From contig NZ_BDAX01000006.1 in NCBI RefSeq assembly GCF_001612665.1, positions 1 through 64,000 of the forward strand: DNA of 64,000 nucleotides. Direction: 5' to 3'. The notes below the pieces were generated by a model. It made no database searches. It was not told where the DNA came from and worked only from the letters and a program-made list of their open reading frames with translations. The first letter of the stretch is position 1; each line of letters begins with the position of its first letter. The position numbers were made by a program, and so were the translations under genes. This DNA is from Nocardia alba NBRC 108234 (lineage in GTDB: Bacteria; Actinomycetota; Actinomycetes; Mycobacteriales; Mycobacteriaceae). Shown here one piece after another: positions 16,781 to 26,279 of the stretch.

Positions 16781-19315
16781 TCATGCCTGTGACTTCTTCA
16801 GCCGGAGCCGGCTCCACGTGAACAGAGCGAGGATCGACGTGATCACGACGAGCATCACGATGTCGAGGATCCAGATCCCCGCACTGTGCGCCCACAGCGG
16901 ATCGTCCTGCGACCCGAAGACCAGCTTCGTCAGATCCACCGTCGACGCGCCGGCCGCGTAACCCCAGCGGGAGGGGAACAGGTACGAGATCTGCTCGAGG
17001 CCGACCCGGTCGGTCACCGGGATCAGGCCACCCGCCATCACCAGCTGCACCATGATCATCACCACGAGCATCGGCATGACCTGCTCGTTGGACTTGGCCA
17101 GACTCGACATCAGCAGACCGAACACCACGCAGCACACCGCGGTCATCGCGATATCGAAATACAGCTCCACGCTGCCGTTCGGGATCAACGCCCCGGCGCC
17201 CGGCGGCTTCTTGCCGATGAATGTGATACCGATCAGCACCGCCGACTGCAGGAACGCGGTCACGCTGAACACCACGATCTTGGCCATCAGATACGCCGAG
17301 GGCAGCAGGCCGACCGCGCGTTCACGCTGGAAGATCGACCGTTCGCCGACCAGGTCGCGCACGCTGAGCGTGGCGCCCATGAAGCACGCGCCCAGGATCA
17401 GCACCACCAGCAACTGCTGGGCCTCACCGCCGCTCTCGCGCCCGAACGAGCCGTCGGGTAGCTGCACCAGCGCGCCCTCGGTGAACCCGTCACTGCCCGG
17501 AACCACCAGTGACAACGCGCCGAGGATGAACGGCAGCACCACCAGGAAGATCAAATAGCCCCGGTCGGAGAAGATCAACCGCAACTGCCTGCGCGACAAC
17601 GTGCTGAACTGGCGCATCGCACTCGACTGCGGCGGCGCGCCCACGTTGCCGCGAGTGGGCTGCGCGGGCGGCGGTGGCGGCACATAGGCCTGTCGGGATC
17701 GGTATTTCGCGAAAGCCTGATCGGGATTGGCCGCGACCTCGGCGAAGATCTCCGCCCAGTCGCTCGTCCCCATCGCCGCGCCGACCCCACCGGGGTGACC
17801 GGCGAACGCCGTCTTGCCACCGGGGGCAAGCAGCACCACCTGGTCACACATATCGAGGCAGGCGACCGAGTGCGTCACCACGATCACCACGCGACCGGCG
17901 TCGGCCAGTTCGCGCAGCATCTGCATGACCTGCCGGTCCAGCGCCGGGTCCAGACCCGAGGTCGGCTCGTCGAGGATCAGCAGCGACGGACCGGTGAGCA
18001 GTTCCATCGCCACCGACGCGCGCTTGCGCTGGCCGCCGGAGAGCCGGTCCACCCGGGTATCGGCGTGCTGGGTGAGCGAAAGCTCTTGCAGCACACCGTC
18101 GATCACCTTCTGCCGATCGGACTTGGTGGTATCCGGCGGCAGTCGGAGCTCGGCGGCGAAACCGAGCGCCTGGCGGACCGTGAGCTGACGGTGCAGCACG
18201 TCGTCCTGCGGCACCATGCCGATGCGCGAACGCAGCGCCTCGTACTCGGCGTGCAGGTTGCGGCCCTCGAAGGTCACTACACCGCCGGAGGGCTGGGTAT
18301 TGCCCGCGATCAGCTTCGACAGCGTCGACTTGCCCGCGCCCGACGGTCCGATCAGCGCGGTCAAGGTGCCCCGCCCCGCCGTCATGTTCACATCGACGAG
18401 CAGCTGTTTGTTGTTCTCGACCGTGAACCCGACCCCGTGCACCGACAGTCCCTGCTCGGCGACCGGCTTCTGCCGATGCGCCAGCGCGCCCTGGGTGACG
18501 ACGAAGTCGATATTGCCGATGGTGACGATGTCGCGCTCGCGCAGCACCGAACGCTGCTGGCGGTGACCGTTGACGAAGGTGCCGTTGGCCGAGCCGAGAT
18601 CCTCGATCACCAGGCCCTCGGGCGAGGCCAACAACTTCGCGTGCGCGCGCGAGGCCAGCGGATCGTTCACCACGATCTGGTTGTCCGAGGTGCGGCCGAT
18701 GCTCAAGCCGCCGGGCGGAATGCGATCACCGCGCGCGACCGGTTCGGTCGAGGCGGCCTTGCGGACCGGCGGCAGCATCGACGAATCGGCGCGGCGGGTC
18801 ATATTGATGTTGTCCTGCGGCTGCGCGGGCAACTGCGAGGTCGGTACGTATTGCGGTGGCTGTTGTGGCGGGCGCGACGGCGGCTGGAAACCCGGATACG
18901 GCTGCTGCGGACGCGGTTGCTGGTGGTGAGGTTGCTGCTGGTGCGGCTGTTGCTGCGGTTGCGACGGCGGCGCGACCATGGTCGCCGCGTGGCGCGCCCC
19001 AGGCGCCGCGGGGACCAGGTGCAGCAGCGGCCCGGTGATCGCGTCACCCAGGCGAACCTGGGTCGGTCGGTCGATCGAGACAGGCTGATTCAGCCTGCGC
19101 GCGTCGACGAAGACGCCGTTCGTACTGCCGTTGTCGGCGAGCACCCAGGCGCCGTTGCTGAATCGAAGAGTGGCGTGCACACGAGAGACCAGCGGGCTGT
19201 CCACGAACAGGGTGACCTCGGGCGCGCGGCCCATGGTGATCTGCTGACTCGCTTCGAAGACTCGTTCGGTTCCATCATGGCGCACGGTGATGGTCTGCGC
19301 CCCCGGTGAAGACAT
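16781..19315 (-). CDS. FHA-FHA-ABC exporter (Rv1747-like)
   Basis: An 844-aa fused transporter. FHA1 (about 1-95: TMGRAPEV, SRVHA, DNGSTNG) is followed by a Gln/Pro/His-rich linker, FHA2 (about 190-275: SIGRTSDN, SRAHA, DLGSANGTF), an ABC domain (GPSGAGKST, LSGGQRKRAS, LILDEPTSGLDP) and a C-terminal six-helix ABC-2 membrane domain. This is the layout of M. tuberculosis Rv1747, which is regulated by Ser/Thr kinases through its FHA domains. The Thr-containing linkers may be phosphorylation sites. A receptor kinase gene lies 9.5 kb away in the same locus. The start at 19315 drops a 27-codon ORF extension. Confidence 0.92.
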   Translation of the reverse strand: MSSPGAQTITVRHDGTERVFEASQQITMGRAPEVTLFVDSPLVSRVHATLRFSNGAWVLADNGSTNGVFVDARRLNQPVSIDRPTQVRLGDAITGPLLHLVPAAPGARHAATMVAPPSQPQQQPHQQQPHHQQPRPQQPYPGFQPPSRPPQQPPQYVPTSQLPAQPQDNINMTRRADSSMLPPVRKAASTEPVARGDRIPPGGLSIGRTSDNQIVVNDPLASRAHAKLLASPEGLVIEDLGSANGTFVNGHRQQRSVLRERDIVTIGNIDFVVTQGALAHRQKPVAEQGLSVHGVGFTVENNKQLLVDVNMTAGRGTLTALIGPSGAGKSTLSKLIAGNTQPSGGVVTFEGRNLHAEYEALRSRIGMVPQDDVLHRQLTVRQALGFAAELRLPPDTTKSDRQKVIDGVLQELSLTQHADTRVDRLSGGQRKRASVAMELLTGPSLLILDEPTSGLDPALDRQVMQMLRELADAGRVVIVVTHSVACLDMCDQVVLLAPGGKTAFAGHPGGVGAAMGTSDWAEIFAEVAANPDQAFAKYRSRQAYVPPPPPAQPTRGNVGAPPQSSAMRQFSTLSRRQLRLIFSDRGYLIFLVVLPFILGALSLVVPGSDGFTEGALVQLPDGSFGRESGGEAQQLLVVLILGACFMGATLSVRDLVGERSIFQRERAVGLLPSAYLMAKIVVFSVTAFLQSAVLIGITFIGKKPPGAGALIPNGSVELYFDIAMTAVCCVVFGLLMSSLAKSNEQVMPMLVVMIMVQLVMAGGLIPVTDRVGLEQISYLFPSRWGYAAGASTVDLTKLVFGSQDDPLWAHSAGIWILDIVMLVVITSILALFTWSRLRLKKSQA

Positions 19316-19422
19316 GGAGCGGATACTATGCCATCGTCCGGACATCGGCGGTGCCCCCGAGACGGCTCGACGCCCGATCCGGCGATCGACCTGCACGTGA
19401 ATCCGGCCGACCAGGGGGACTG

Positions 19423-20862
19423 ATGCCGAAAGCCCAAGTGTTCATGGCGATCTCTGTCGTGCTATGCGCGCTGATGGGTGTCGGCTGCACGCGGGCGATC
19501 GACGGCCACGGCGTCTCGATCTACGACGACCCGTTCCAAGTGGCGGGATTGCCGACCACCGGCGGGCCGAACGGTCCGCGCACCGGCATCCCGGATTCGC
19601 CCCTCACCGCGTCCAACGGCGACGGCGGCGAGGTGGACAAGCTGGCGCTCAACGCGATCGACGACATCCAGTCCTACTGGCAGGCGGGCTTCGGCGCCGA
19701 ATTCCCCGGCGAGACCTTCGACCCGGTCGAGAAGCTGATCTCCTGGAACGCGCGCGCCTCGCGTAACCAAGCCGTCGAATTCTGCAAGGAAACCACCTAC
19801 CACCTGGTCAATGCCGCCTACTGCCGCAGCGACAACTCCATCGGCTGGGACCGCGAGATGCTGCTGCCCACCATGAGCGAGACCTTCGGCGCGATGTCGG
19901 TGGTGATGGTGCTCGCCCATGAATACGGCCACGCCATCCAGAGCATGGCCAAGATGGTCACCAAGAAGACGCCGGTCCTGGTGAAGGAACAGCAGGCCGA
20001 CTGCTTCGCGGGCGCCTTCATGCGCCATGTCGCGGAAGGCAAGTCGAAGCACTTCACGATCAACACCTCCGACGGCCTGAATTCCGTTCTGGCCGCGACC
20101 GTCTCGATTCGCGACTCCGATCCCGACGACCCGGAGAGCGTGCACGGTTCGGCCTTCGAACGCGTCACCGCGGTCCAGATCGGCTTCACCGACGGACCGC
20201 GCGGCTGCAAGGGCATCGACTCCGAGGAGATCGACCAGCGCCGCGGCGATCTTCCGCAGAGCTACGGAGGAGCATCCGGCGAACAAGAGGTGTCGAAATC
20301 GAGCTTGATCGAATTGAGCAAGGCTCTCGCGTCGATCATGCCGACCAAGCCCAACCCAGTCTTCAGCTACGGTGGTGCCGTCATCACCTGCAACAACGGA
20401 GTTTCCACCGAACCCGTTTCGTACTGCCCATCGAGCAATACGATCGCGATCGACATTCCGGGCCTGGCCCAACGCAGCTCCAACTCAGCCGACGAAGACG
20501 GTCCGTTGCCTGTCAAAGTCAGCGGCGACTACAACGCGTACATCGCGGTGATCTCGAGATACACGCTGGCCGTGCAGAAGAGCCAGAACCAACCGCTCAC
20601 GGGAGCGAAAACCGGACTCAGGGCCGCGTGCCTCTCCGGTGCCGTCACCCGAGAACTCGCCCGTCCGGATCGCCCCGTGTCCCAGGGGGACATCATGCTG
20701 GCCGCGGGCGATCTGGACGAGGCCGTCTCCGGTCTCCTCACCGACGGGCTGGCCGCCAGCGATACCGAGGCGAAAACGGTGCCGAGCGGATTCGCCCGCA
20801 TCGACGCGTTCCGAGCAGGCGTGCTCGGCGGCCCCGCCCCGTGCTCGGCCAGGTACGAATAG
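19423..20862 (+). CDS. Exported neutral zinc metallopeptidase, probable lipoprotein
   Basis: A 479-aa protein with signal sequence and Cys near residue 22 (CALMGVGC), a weak lipobox. The gluzincin-type motif HEYGHAIQ is near residue 167. The downstream third-ligand motif KEQQADCFAGAFM follows about 20 residues later, matching the putative neutral zinc metallopeptidase family. AGGGGGA lies before the ATG at 19423. It is divergent from the FHA-ABC exporter (107 bp). It probably acts at the outer face of the membrane. Within an ESX locus it could process exported substrates or the neighbouring lipoproteins, which is inference only. Confidence 0.82.
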   Translation: MPKAQVFMAISVVLCALMGVGCTRAIDGHGVSIYDDPFQVAGLPTTGGPNGPRTGIPDSPLTASNGDGGEVDKLALNAIDDIQSYWQAGFGAEFPGETFDPVEKLISWNARASRNQAVEFCKETTYHLVNAAYCRSDNSIGWDREMLLPTMSETFGAMSVVMVLAHEYGHAIQSMAKMVTKKTPVLVKEQQADCFAGAFMRHVAEGKSKHFTINTSDGLNSVLAATVSIRDSDPDDPESVHGSAFERVTAVQIGFTDGPRGCKGIDSEEIDQRRGDLPQSYGGASGEQEVSKSSLIELSKALASIMPTKPNPVFSYGGAVITCNNGVSTEPVSYCPSSNTIAIDIPGLAQRSSNSADEDGPLPVKVSGDYNAYIAVISRYTLAVQKSQNQPLTGAKTGLRAACLSGAVTRELARPDRPVSQGDIMLAAGDLDEAVSGLLTDGLAASDTEAKTVPSGFARIDAFRAGVLGGPAPCSARYE

Positions 20863-20902
20863 CGACAGTCGAGCAAACCGACAACCGGTTGGATTACAGG
20901 AC

Positions 20903-22213
20903 TCAGCCGAACGGTGGTGGGGCGGCTGGTTCGTAGCGCAGCACTCGGTTGCCGATCATCACCTCGGTGCCAGGGACCAGGATCATCGGCTGGTTCGGGG
21001 TTAGGCGGACCCAGTCGCGGTAGCCGGGGTGCCTGCTGCGGGTTCCGTTGGTGGAACCGCGATCGATGAGTTGTACGTCCCAATTCACCAGGTGCACTTC
21101 GGCATGCGCGCGCGACATGCCACCGGAGGTGTCGTCGATGCGCAGCGGGATGAGTCCGCGTTGGGCGGCGTCGGAGTGCTCGGGGTCGCGCCCGATCACC
21201 GCGTCGGCGGCCATCAGGTAGGTCATGCCGTCGTCGAGCACGAGCATGCCCAGCGGTGGGCGAACCACCTCGGCGAGGGATTGGGTCTGGTCGACCGGCA
21301 TGCCGCACACCGTGCAGAACGCCGAGCGCGGATCACTGGGATGGGCACGCGCGCACTTGAATCCCATCACCTTCACCGCCAGCACCGTCGACTTGGCGGT
21401 GGCCTCGAGCCTGCGCTGCAGGTCGGGATCGGGTTCGGGTGCCGGATTGGTTCCGGAAAGCCGGGTTTCGGCGTTGTGTGGGTCGACGATCGGGGTGTCG
21501 ACCGTGCCGGTGACCGCGTCCATCAGCGATGTCGCCGGCTGCATCCCGGTCGCGGGCTGCTCGCTGGGTCGCGGATCCGATTGCGGCGCACGCGGTTCCC
21601 GATCGATGCGCGCGGTAGCCGGTGGCGGCCTGCGTGTTCCGCCAACAGGTTCCGCGGTCCGCACCCGACTGCGCACATCGTTGGACCACATCACGGCCCC
21701 GCCCGCCTGCGCGATTCCCTCCACCAGCCAACCGATTCCGCGCTCGAGCGGAAGGTCCGGAATCCGCCCCTTGGCGTCATCGACGAACAGCGCGACAGCC
21801 TTCGCCGGCTCGGACGCGACCCGGTCGACGGTGAACGCCGCGTCACTGCCGCGGTAGTACTCCGGGCCTCGTTCGTCGGCGAGTACCGCCGTCACCGAAC
21901 CGTGCAGGAAGATCGCCACGCCACCGTTGTCGGCGGCCGAGAGCACCCCGAAATCGATCGGCACACCCGGCGAGATCTGCTCGGCGTACTTCATCAGCCA
22001 CCGAGTCGCCTCACGCGCCACCACCGAACCCGGCCCCGACGGCGCTTGCTCGTGCGCGTCGCGCACCAGCTCCGCCAGCGATTCCAGCGCGATCGCGGCG
22101 GTATCACCGGGCGTGAGCCTGCCCTGCCCGCGATGGGCGACCACGATCACCGCGCCCGCGACCCGTGCGACGGCGTGACTTCCGAGTACCACTTCGACCT
22201 GCCGATCCCTCAC
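20903..22213 (-). CDS. FHA-domain protein with zinc-ribbon
   Basis: A 436-aa cytosolic protein. The GTG start at 22213 begins MRDRQVEVVLGSHAVARVAG; upstream codons lack coding character. Residues 1-180 form an alpha/beta domain, possibly related to a degenerate PP2C fold, though this is weak. A Pro-rich linker precedes a four-Cys segment (KCARAHPSDPRSAFCTVCG) that looks like a zinc ribbon. The C-terminal FHA domain has IGRDPEHSD, SRAHAEV and DRGSTNGT. FHA domains bind phosphothreonine, so it may read the kinase encoded at 28834. It is divergent from the first lipoprotein gene. Confidence 0.8.
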   Translation of the reverse strand: MRDRQVEVVLGSHAVARVAGAVIVVAHRGQGRLTPGDTAAIALESLAELVRDAHEQAPSGPGSVVAREATRWLMKYAEQISPGVPIDFGVLSAADNGGVAIFLHGSVTAVLADERGPEYYRGSDAAFTVDRVASEPAKAVALFVDDAKGRIPDLPLERGIGWLVEGIAQAGGAVMWSNDVRSRVRTAEPVGGTRRPPPATARIDREPRAPQSDPRPSEQPATGMQPATSLMDAVTGTVDTPIVDPHNAETRLSGTNPAPEPDPDLQRRLEATAKSTVLAVKVMGFKCARAHPSDPRSAFCTVCGMPVDQTQSLAEVVRPPLGMLVLDDGMTYLMAADAVIGRDPEHSDAAQRGLIPLRIDDTSGGMSRAHAEVHLVNWDVQLIDRGSTNGTRSRHPGYRDWVRLTPNQPMILVPGTEVMIGNRVLRYEPAAPPPFG

Positions 22214-22379
22214 AGGTATCGGTCTCCACCGGAACTGCGCAGCAGGGGGGTCGCCATGACATCCAGAGTATGGCAAGCACCCCACATAGGTCCCCCTGGG
22301 CGGGTTCGGTCCGGTAACTTCGTATCGAGTAGCCGATGGCGGAGGTGAGCACCTCGCGGCGGACATCGAGGGGCTTGTG

Positions 22380-23579
22380 ATGATCGGTTCGACCAAATTT
22401 CGCATCGGGCTCGCCTTGTGTGGCGCCCTGATCACCCTCACCGGCTGCGCGGTCAGCGGCACGCCCGTCGCCGGTGAGCCCGATGTGCGTGGCCTGGAGA
22501 CCGGGACCTTCGCCACCGACCGGCATACCTACACCGCCACCGCGGGCAACCGAGGCGCGATCGTCGAGGGTGCGCGGATGTCGGCGGCCGTGGTGCCCGC
22601 CCTGCGCATCGATCCCTCGCTCTCGCACGGACGCGGCGGCGTGATCATCCCCGATATCGAACGCGCGCTGGATTTCATCGCGAATGTCTCCAAACCCGTT
22701 CTGGAGAAACGCAAATTCGTGACCGGCTACGTCGCGCTCGGCGCCGACCGGGCCGATCCGGACGGCAAGTCCCGACCCAGCGCTGACGCGACCGCCCTGA
22801 CCACAGCGCTGTTGCGTTTCCCCACCGCGGCCGCCGCCACTCTCGCCGCGCGGGAACTCGAGGACGTCGACCTGGCCGTCTCCCCCGACAACCGCAAACT
22901 CTCCTCGACCAAATACCCCGACGCCTACCTCCACTGGCGCCCCGGCGTGCCGACCATCGGCGCCTTTCTCGCCCACGACGAGTTCGTGATCTCACTGTTC
23001 ATCCAGCGTCCCAAGGCCGACGCGACCGACCTCACCGCCTGGGTCGACCAGAATCTCGCCGCCGAACTCACCCAGCTGGCGAAGTTCGCCCCCACACCCG
23101 CCGAGAAGATCTCCGATCTGGCCGTCGACCCCACCGGGCTCCTCGCCCGTGCCGTAGTCGCCGACCGTTCCGCCATGCACCCCGACCAGTACTCCTTCGC
23201 CACCTACGCCCCACAACACCTCGTCAACAAGGCCGCCGACCTCACGGTCCGCCAGAACCTCGTCGACGCGACAGGAGTCGAGGCGCACGCGGTGGTCGAC
23301 GGCGGCGCCGTCACCCGGGTCCGCGACCAGTCCGCCGCCAACGCCCTCATGCAGGGCCTCATCGATTCGGCGGGCCAATACGACCCGATCACCGCCCCCG
23401 CCGACGTCCCCACCGCGACCTGCCTCAAGCTCAACGACAGCGGCAACAAGGAAGACGACTACGTCTACCGCTGCTATGTCACCTACAAGCGCTACCTCGC
23501 CATGGTCAGCGCAGACGGTGAACCCGAGGTCCGCCAGAAGATCACCGCCCAGTACGCCCTGCTGGCCAATAGTCTGTGA
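22380..23579 (+). CDS. Lipoprotein, tandem family member 1
   Basis: A 399-aa lipoprotein. The signal peptide ends at LTGC (Cys about residue 23). Starting from ATG 22380 gives six-base spacing to GAGGGG; the GTG three bases earlier is too close. It is a member of a Nocardia lipoprotein family (I believe the one catalogued as DUF7373) repeated five times here. Shared marks include an LD/LETG start to the mature chain, SKPVLEKRK, a YPDAYLHWRPG block, two Cys near the end (ATCLKL, YRCYVTYKRYLAMV) and a terminal ITAQYALLANSL. The role is unknown. It lies beside ESX-4 and kinase genes. Confidence 0.8.
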   Translation: MIGSTKFRIGLALCGALITLTGCAVSGTPVAGEPDVRGLETGTFATDRHTYTATAGNRGAIVEGARMSAAVVPALRIDPSLSHGRGGVIIPDIERALDFIANVSKPVLEKRKFVTGYVALGADRADPDGKSRPSADATALTTALLRFPTAAAATLAARELEDVDLAVSPDNRKLSSTKYPDAYLHWRPGVPTIGAFLAHDEFVISLFIQRPKADATDLTAWVDQNLAAELTQLAKFAPTPAEKISDLAVDPTGLLARAVVADRSAMHPDQYSFATYAPQHLVNKAADLTVRQNLVDATGVEAHAVVDGGAVTRVRDQSAANALMQGLIDSAGQYDPITAPADVPTATCLKLNDSGNKEDDYVYRCYVTYKRYLAMVSADGEPEVRQKITAQYALLANSL

Positions 23580-23645
23580 GCTCGCTCGACCCCACTCCTC
23601 GATAGCGGTGACGTAGGATTCCGCCGACAATCGTTTCGGGGAGGA

Positions 23646-24845
23646 ATGAGTTTGCGAGCCACCAAAGTGGTCGGTCTCCTGGCGACCGCGCTGTTGACCA
23701 CCGTCGTCACGGCCTGTGCTGATCCCGTTGAGATCGCCGCCATCGACACCCCGGTGGACCTCGCCACTCTCGATGTCGGCAACTATCCGACCCAACCCCG
23801 CGAGGTCGGGACGGTCTCGAACCAGGACCAGGCCCGCTTCGTCGAGGCCGAACGGCTCGGCGATTTCGTGCCGACGCCCGCCGATATCGATCCCCGATTC
23901 GTCCACACCAATCCATCGATCGCGTCGGTCTTCCTCGATGCCAGAGCCGCGCTGGGCAAGATCATGGCCGTCGACCGGTTCACCGAGGTCGCCCCCGACT
24001 TCATCGGCGGTTTCGTGAGCTCGGCGCAGACCAAGCCCACGAATATGGGCATCGACATGGTGAACGCGGTCATGATCTTCCCCGACGCGCAGAAGGCCGC
24101 CACCGCCGCGACCGAGCTGGAGAAGGTGGACTTCGGCTACGCCCCGAACAACCAGCCCATCGAGATCCCCGGCTACCCGGCGGCGACCGCGCACTGGCAA
24201 CCGGATCAGCAGTCGATCGGATCCTGGTTCGCCACCGGCCATCTGGTGATCTACACCTGGGTCTACGACTACCTGATGACCTGGCTGGAGAAGGTCGACA
24301 AGCAAGCACTGCTCGACCTCACCCGTAAAAGCCTCGACACGATCGTCCCCGCGGTCGCGAAGTTCACCCCCACCCCCAGCACCGACCTGATGAGCCTGCA
24401 GCGCGACCGCGACGGCATGCTCGGCCGCACCGCACCCCGTCCCCGCGAGGATTCCTGGATCAACCCGCCGGGCGTCTACACGGGCCGCACCGCCCGCCAC
24501 TTCGTCTCCGACCCCGTGGACACGGCGAAGATGATCGACGACCACGGCATCGACCTGTACGCCAACGACGGCGCCGAGGTCTACCGAGCCCGCGATATCG
24601 CAGGCGCCCAGGGCGTGCGGGACGAACTCGGCGGCGTCACCCGCAAATTCACCGCGTCCGCCGCGCCGAAGAACCTGCCGAGCGCCCAGTGCAAGGAATA
24701 CATCGGCAGACAACAGCGGATCGCGATCCGCTTCTATTGCGCGGTGTCCTACGACCGCTACGCCGCCTATGTCTGGTCGAACCAGCTCCTCGACGCCCAA
24801 CAGCGAATCTCGGCCCAGTACGCGTTGCTGGTGAACGCAGCATGA
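23646..24845 (+). CDS. Lipoprotein, tandem family member 2
   Basis: A 399-aa paralogue. The signal peptide ends VVTAC. The ATG at 23646 is only one base from GGGGAGG; the TTG at 23652 has seven-base spacing and gives MRATKVVGLLATALL, so the true start may be 23652. It carries LDVGNYPTQP at the mature N-terminus, PGYPAATAHWQPD in the middle, and the ending CKEYIGRQQRIAIRFYCAVSYDRYAAYVWSNQLLDAQQRISAQYALL. It is 66 bp after member 1, and its stop overlaps the start of member 3, so these three form one transcription unit. Confidence 0.8.
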   Translation: MSLRATKVVGLLATALLTTVVTACADPVEIAAIDTPVDLATLDVGNYPTQPREVGTVSNQDQARFVEAERLGDFVPTPADIDPRFVHTNPSIASVFLDARAALGKIMAVDRFTEVAPDFIGGFVSSAQTKPTNMGIDMVNAVMIFPDAQKAATAATELEKVDFGYAPNNQPIEIPGYPAATAHWQPDQQSIGSWFATGHLVIYTWVYDYLMTWLEKVDKQALLDLTRKSLDTIVPAVAKFTPTPSTDLMSLQRDRDGMLGRTAPRPREDSWINPPGVYTGRTARHFVSDPVDTAKMIDDHGIDLYANDGAEVYRARDIAGAQGVRDELGGVTRKFTASAAPKNLPSAQCKEYIGRQQRIAIRFYCAVSYDRYAAYVWSNQLLDAQQRISAQYALLVNAA

Positions 24846-26074
24846 GAATTCGACACGCGGTGCTGGCTGCCGTACTCGCCACCACCCTGACCGCGTGCGG
24901 CTCCACCCTGTCCGGGCAGGCGCTGCCCGGCGAGATGGATGTTCGTTCCCTCGATGTCGGCTCCTATCCCACCGAGCCGATCAACGCCCACGACGACGAT
25001 CCGGTCCCGCCGTTCTACGAGATGTACGAGGTAGCGGCGATGCGGATCGCCGACTATGTGATCAACTCGCGCGACGTCGACGCCCAGATGACCTACGGCA
25101 AACGCGCGACCACCGTCTCCGCAGGCGTCATGCCGTCGGCTCTCGGCGACGCGTCCGCGATGTCGGCCGTCGCCAAGCAGCACAAGATGCTGTACGGCTT
25201 CGAATCCAATGGCGCCGCGAAGGATTCGCGCGTCGAGACCTCCGGTGACTGGCCGACGAAGAAGGCCGACAACCGGCTCACCGCCACCACGATGGTCCTG
25301 CAGTTCCCCGACTCGGACCAGGCGTCCGCCGCCGCGAAAGAGTTCTACGACACCGACTTCGCGATGAAGGCAGGCCGCAACCAGCCCGTCGCCATCCCCG
25401 GACACCCTGCGGCCCTGTCCCATTGGCGTCCGGACTCCCCCTTCCTGCGCACCATTCTCCCCCACGGCCCCTACGTGATCGCCTTCCTGCTCTCGGTCCC
25501 CACACCCGATCAGCAGGCACTCACCGCCCTCGCCGCGAACGCCTTCACCGAGCAGATCGCGGCACTGGCCGAAACCACGCCACTGACCGACGAAGAGGTC
25601 ATGACGCTGCCGTGGGACCCCGACCACCTCCTGATGCGCACCCTCAACCCCGACCAGCTGGCCAACCCAGAGGGCTCCGGCTACTACCTGGTCACCGGCA
25701 AACACGGCATCCTGCACTACGCGGGCGACCAGCTCCCCACCGATCGCCACTACATCGACGAGCGACTCACCGAGATGAGCGCCCAACAGGTAGCCCTGTC
25801 CTGGGGCTCGATCGCCGTCCGCACCCCCGACGAGCACACCGCCCGCCGCGCGGTCACCGAGAAGTTGTTCCTCTGGCAGGTAGAAGCCGCAGCCGCCAAC
25901 CCACCCAACCTCCCCGACACCGCCTGCGCGGAGAACAAACGCCCCGGCGCCTCGAAACGGTTCAGCTGCATCCTCGCCTACAAGGAATACGTCGGAATAG
26001 TAAGCGGCAACCAGCTTTTGGATGCCCATCAACGTGCGGCCGCGCAATATGCACTATTCGCAAACGCACGGTGA
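24842..26074 (+). CDS. Lipoprotein, tandem family member 3
   Basis: A 410-aa paralogue starting in the ATGA overlap with member 2. The signal peptide ends LTAC, and the mature part begins GSTLSGQALPGEMDVRSLDVGSYPTEP. The family blocks PGHPAALSHWRPD and ACAENKRPGASKRFSCILAYKEYVGIVSGNQLLDAHQRAAAQYALF are present. It has an inserted stretch around DSRVETSGDWPTKKADN. It is the last member of the first sub-operon, and a 205-bp gap with a possible promoter follows. A surface-anchored role is likely; the ligand is unknown. Confidence 0.8.
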   Translation: MRIRHAVLAAVLATTLTACGSTLSGQALPGEMDVRSLDVGSYPTEPINAHDDDPVPPFYEMYEVAAMRIADYVINSRDVDAQMTYGKRATTVSAGVMPSALGDASAMSAVAKQHKMLYGFESNGAAKDSRVETSGDWPTKKADNRLTATTMVLQFPDSDQASAAAKEFYDTDFAMKAGRNQPVAIPGHPAALSHWRPDSPFLRTILPHGPYVIAFLLSVPTPDQQALTALAANAFTEQIAALAETTPLTDEEVMTLPWDPDHLLMRTLNPDQLANPEGSGYYLVTGKHGILHYAGDQLPTDRHYIDERLTEMSAQQVALSWGSIAVRTPDEHTARRAVTEKLFLWQVEAAAANPPNLPDTACAENKRPGASKRFSCILAYKEYVGIVSGNQLLDAHQRAAAQYALFANAR

Positions 26075-26180
26075 CGACCCGGTGGACGCCGGTACGGACA
26101 CCTACCGTCCTCCCTCCGCCACATCGACGATCACGACCTGAGAGGGTCGACAAGCGTCGAGCGCGCGACCCTTGTGTGAG

Positions 26181-26189
26181 TGCTATCTT
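26181..26189 (+). promoter_or_regulatory. Possible extended -10 promoter for lipoproteins 4-5
   Basis: TGC followed by TATCTT fits an extended -10 element, about 90 bases before the member 4 start, in the only large gap (205 bp) of the lipoprotein array. No clear -35 was found. Confidence 0.35.
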
Positions 26190-26279
26190 CTCTGGAGCGC
26201 TTGGCTGGCGGGGTGGCAAGAGCCCCGAGGTGCTGCGCCCGGGGTTCGGAGACCGGGGAGTTCGTATGGAGGGGAATAC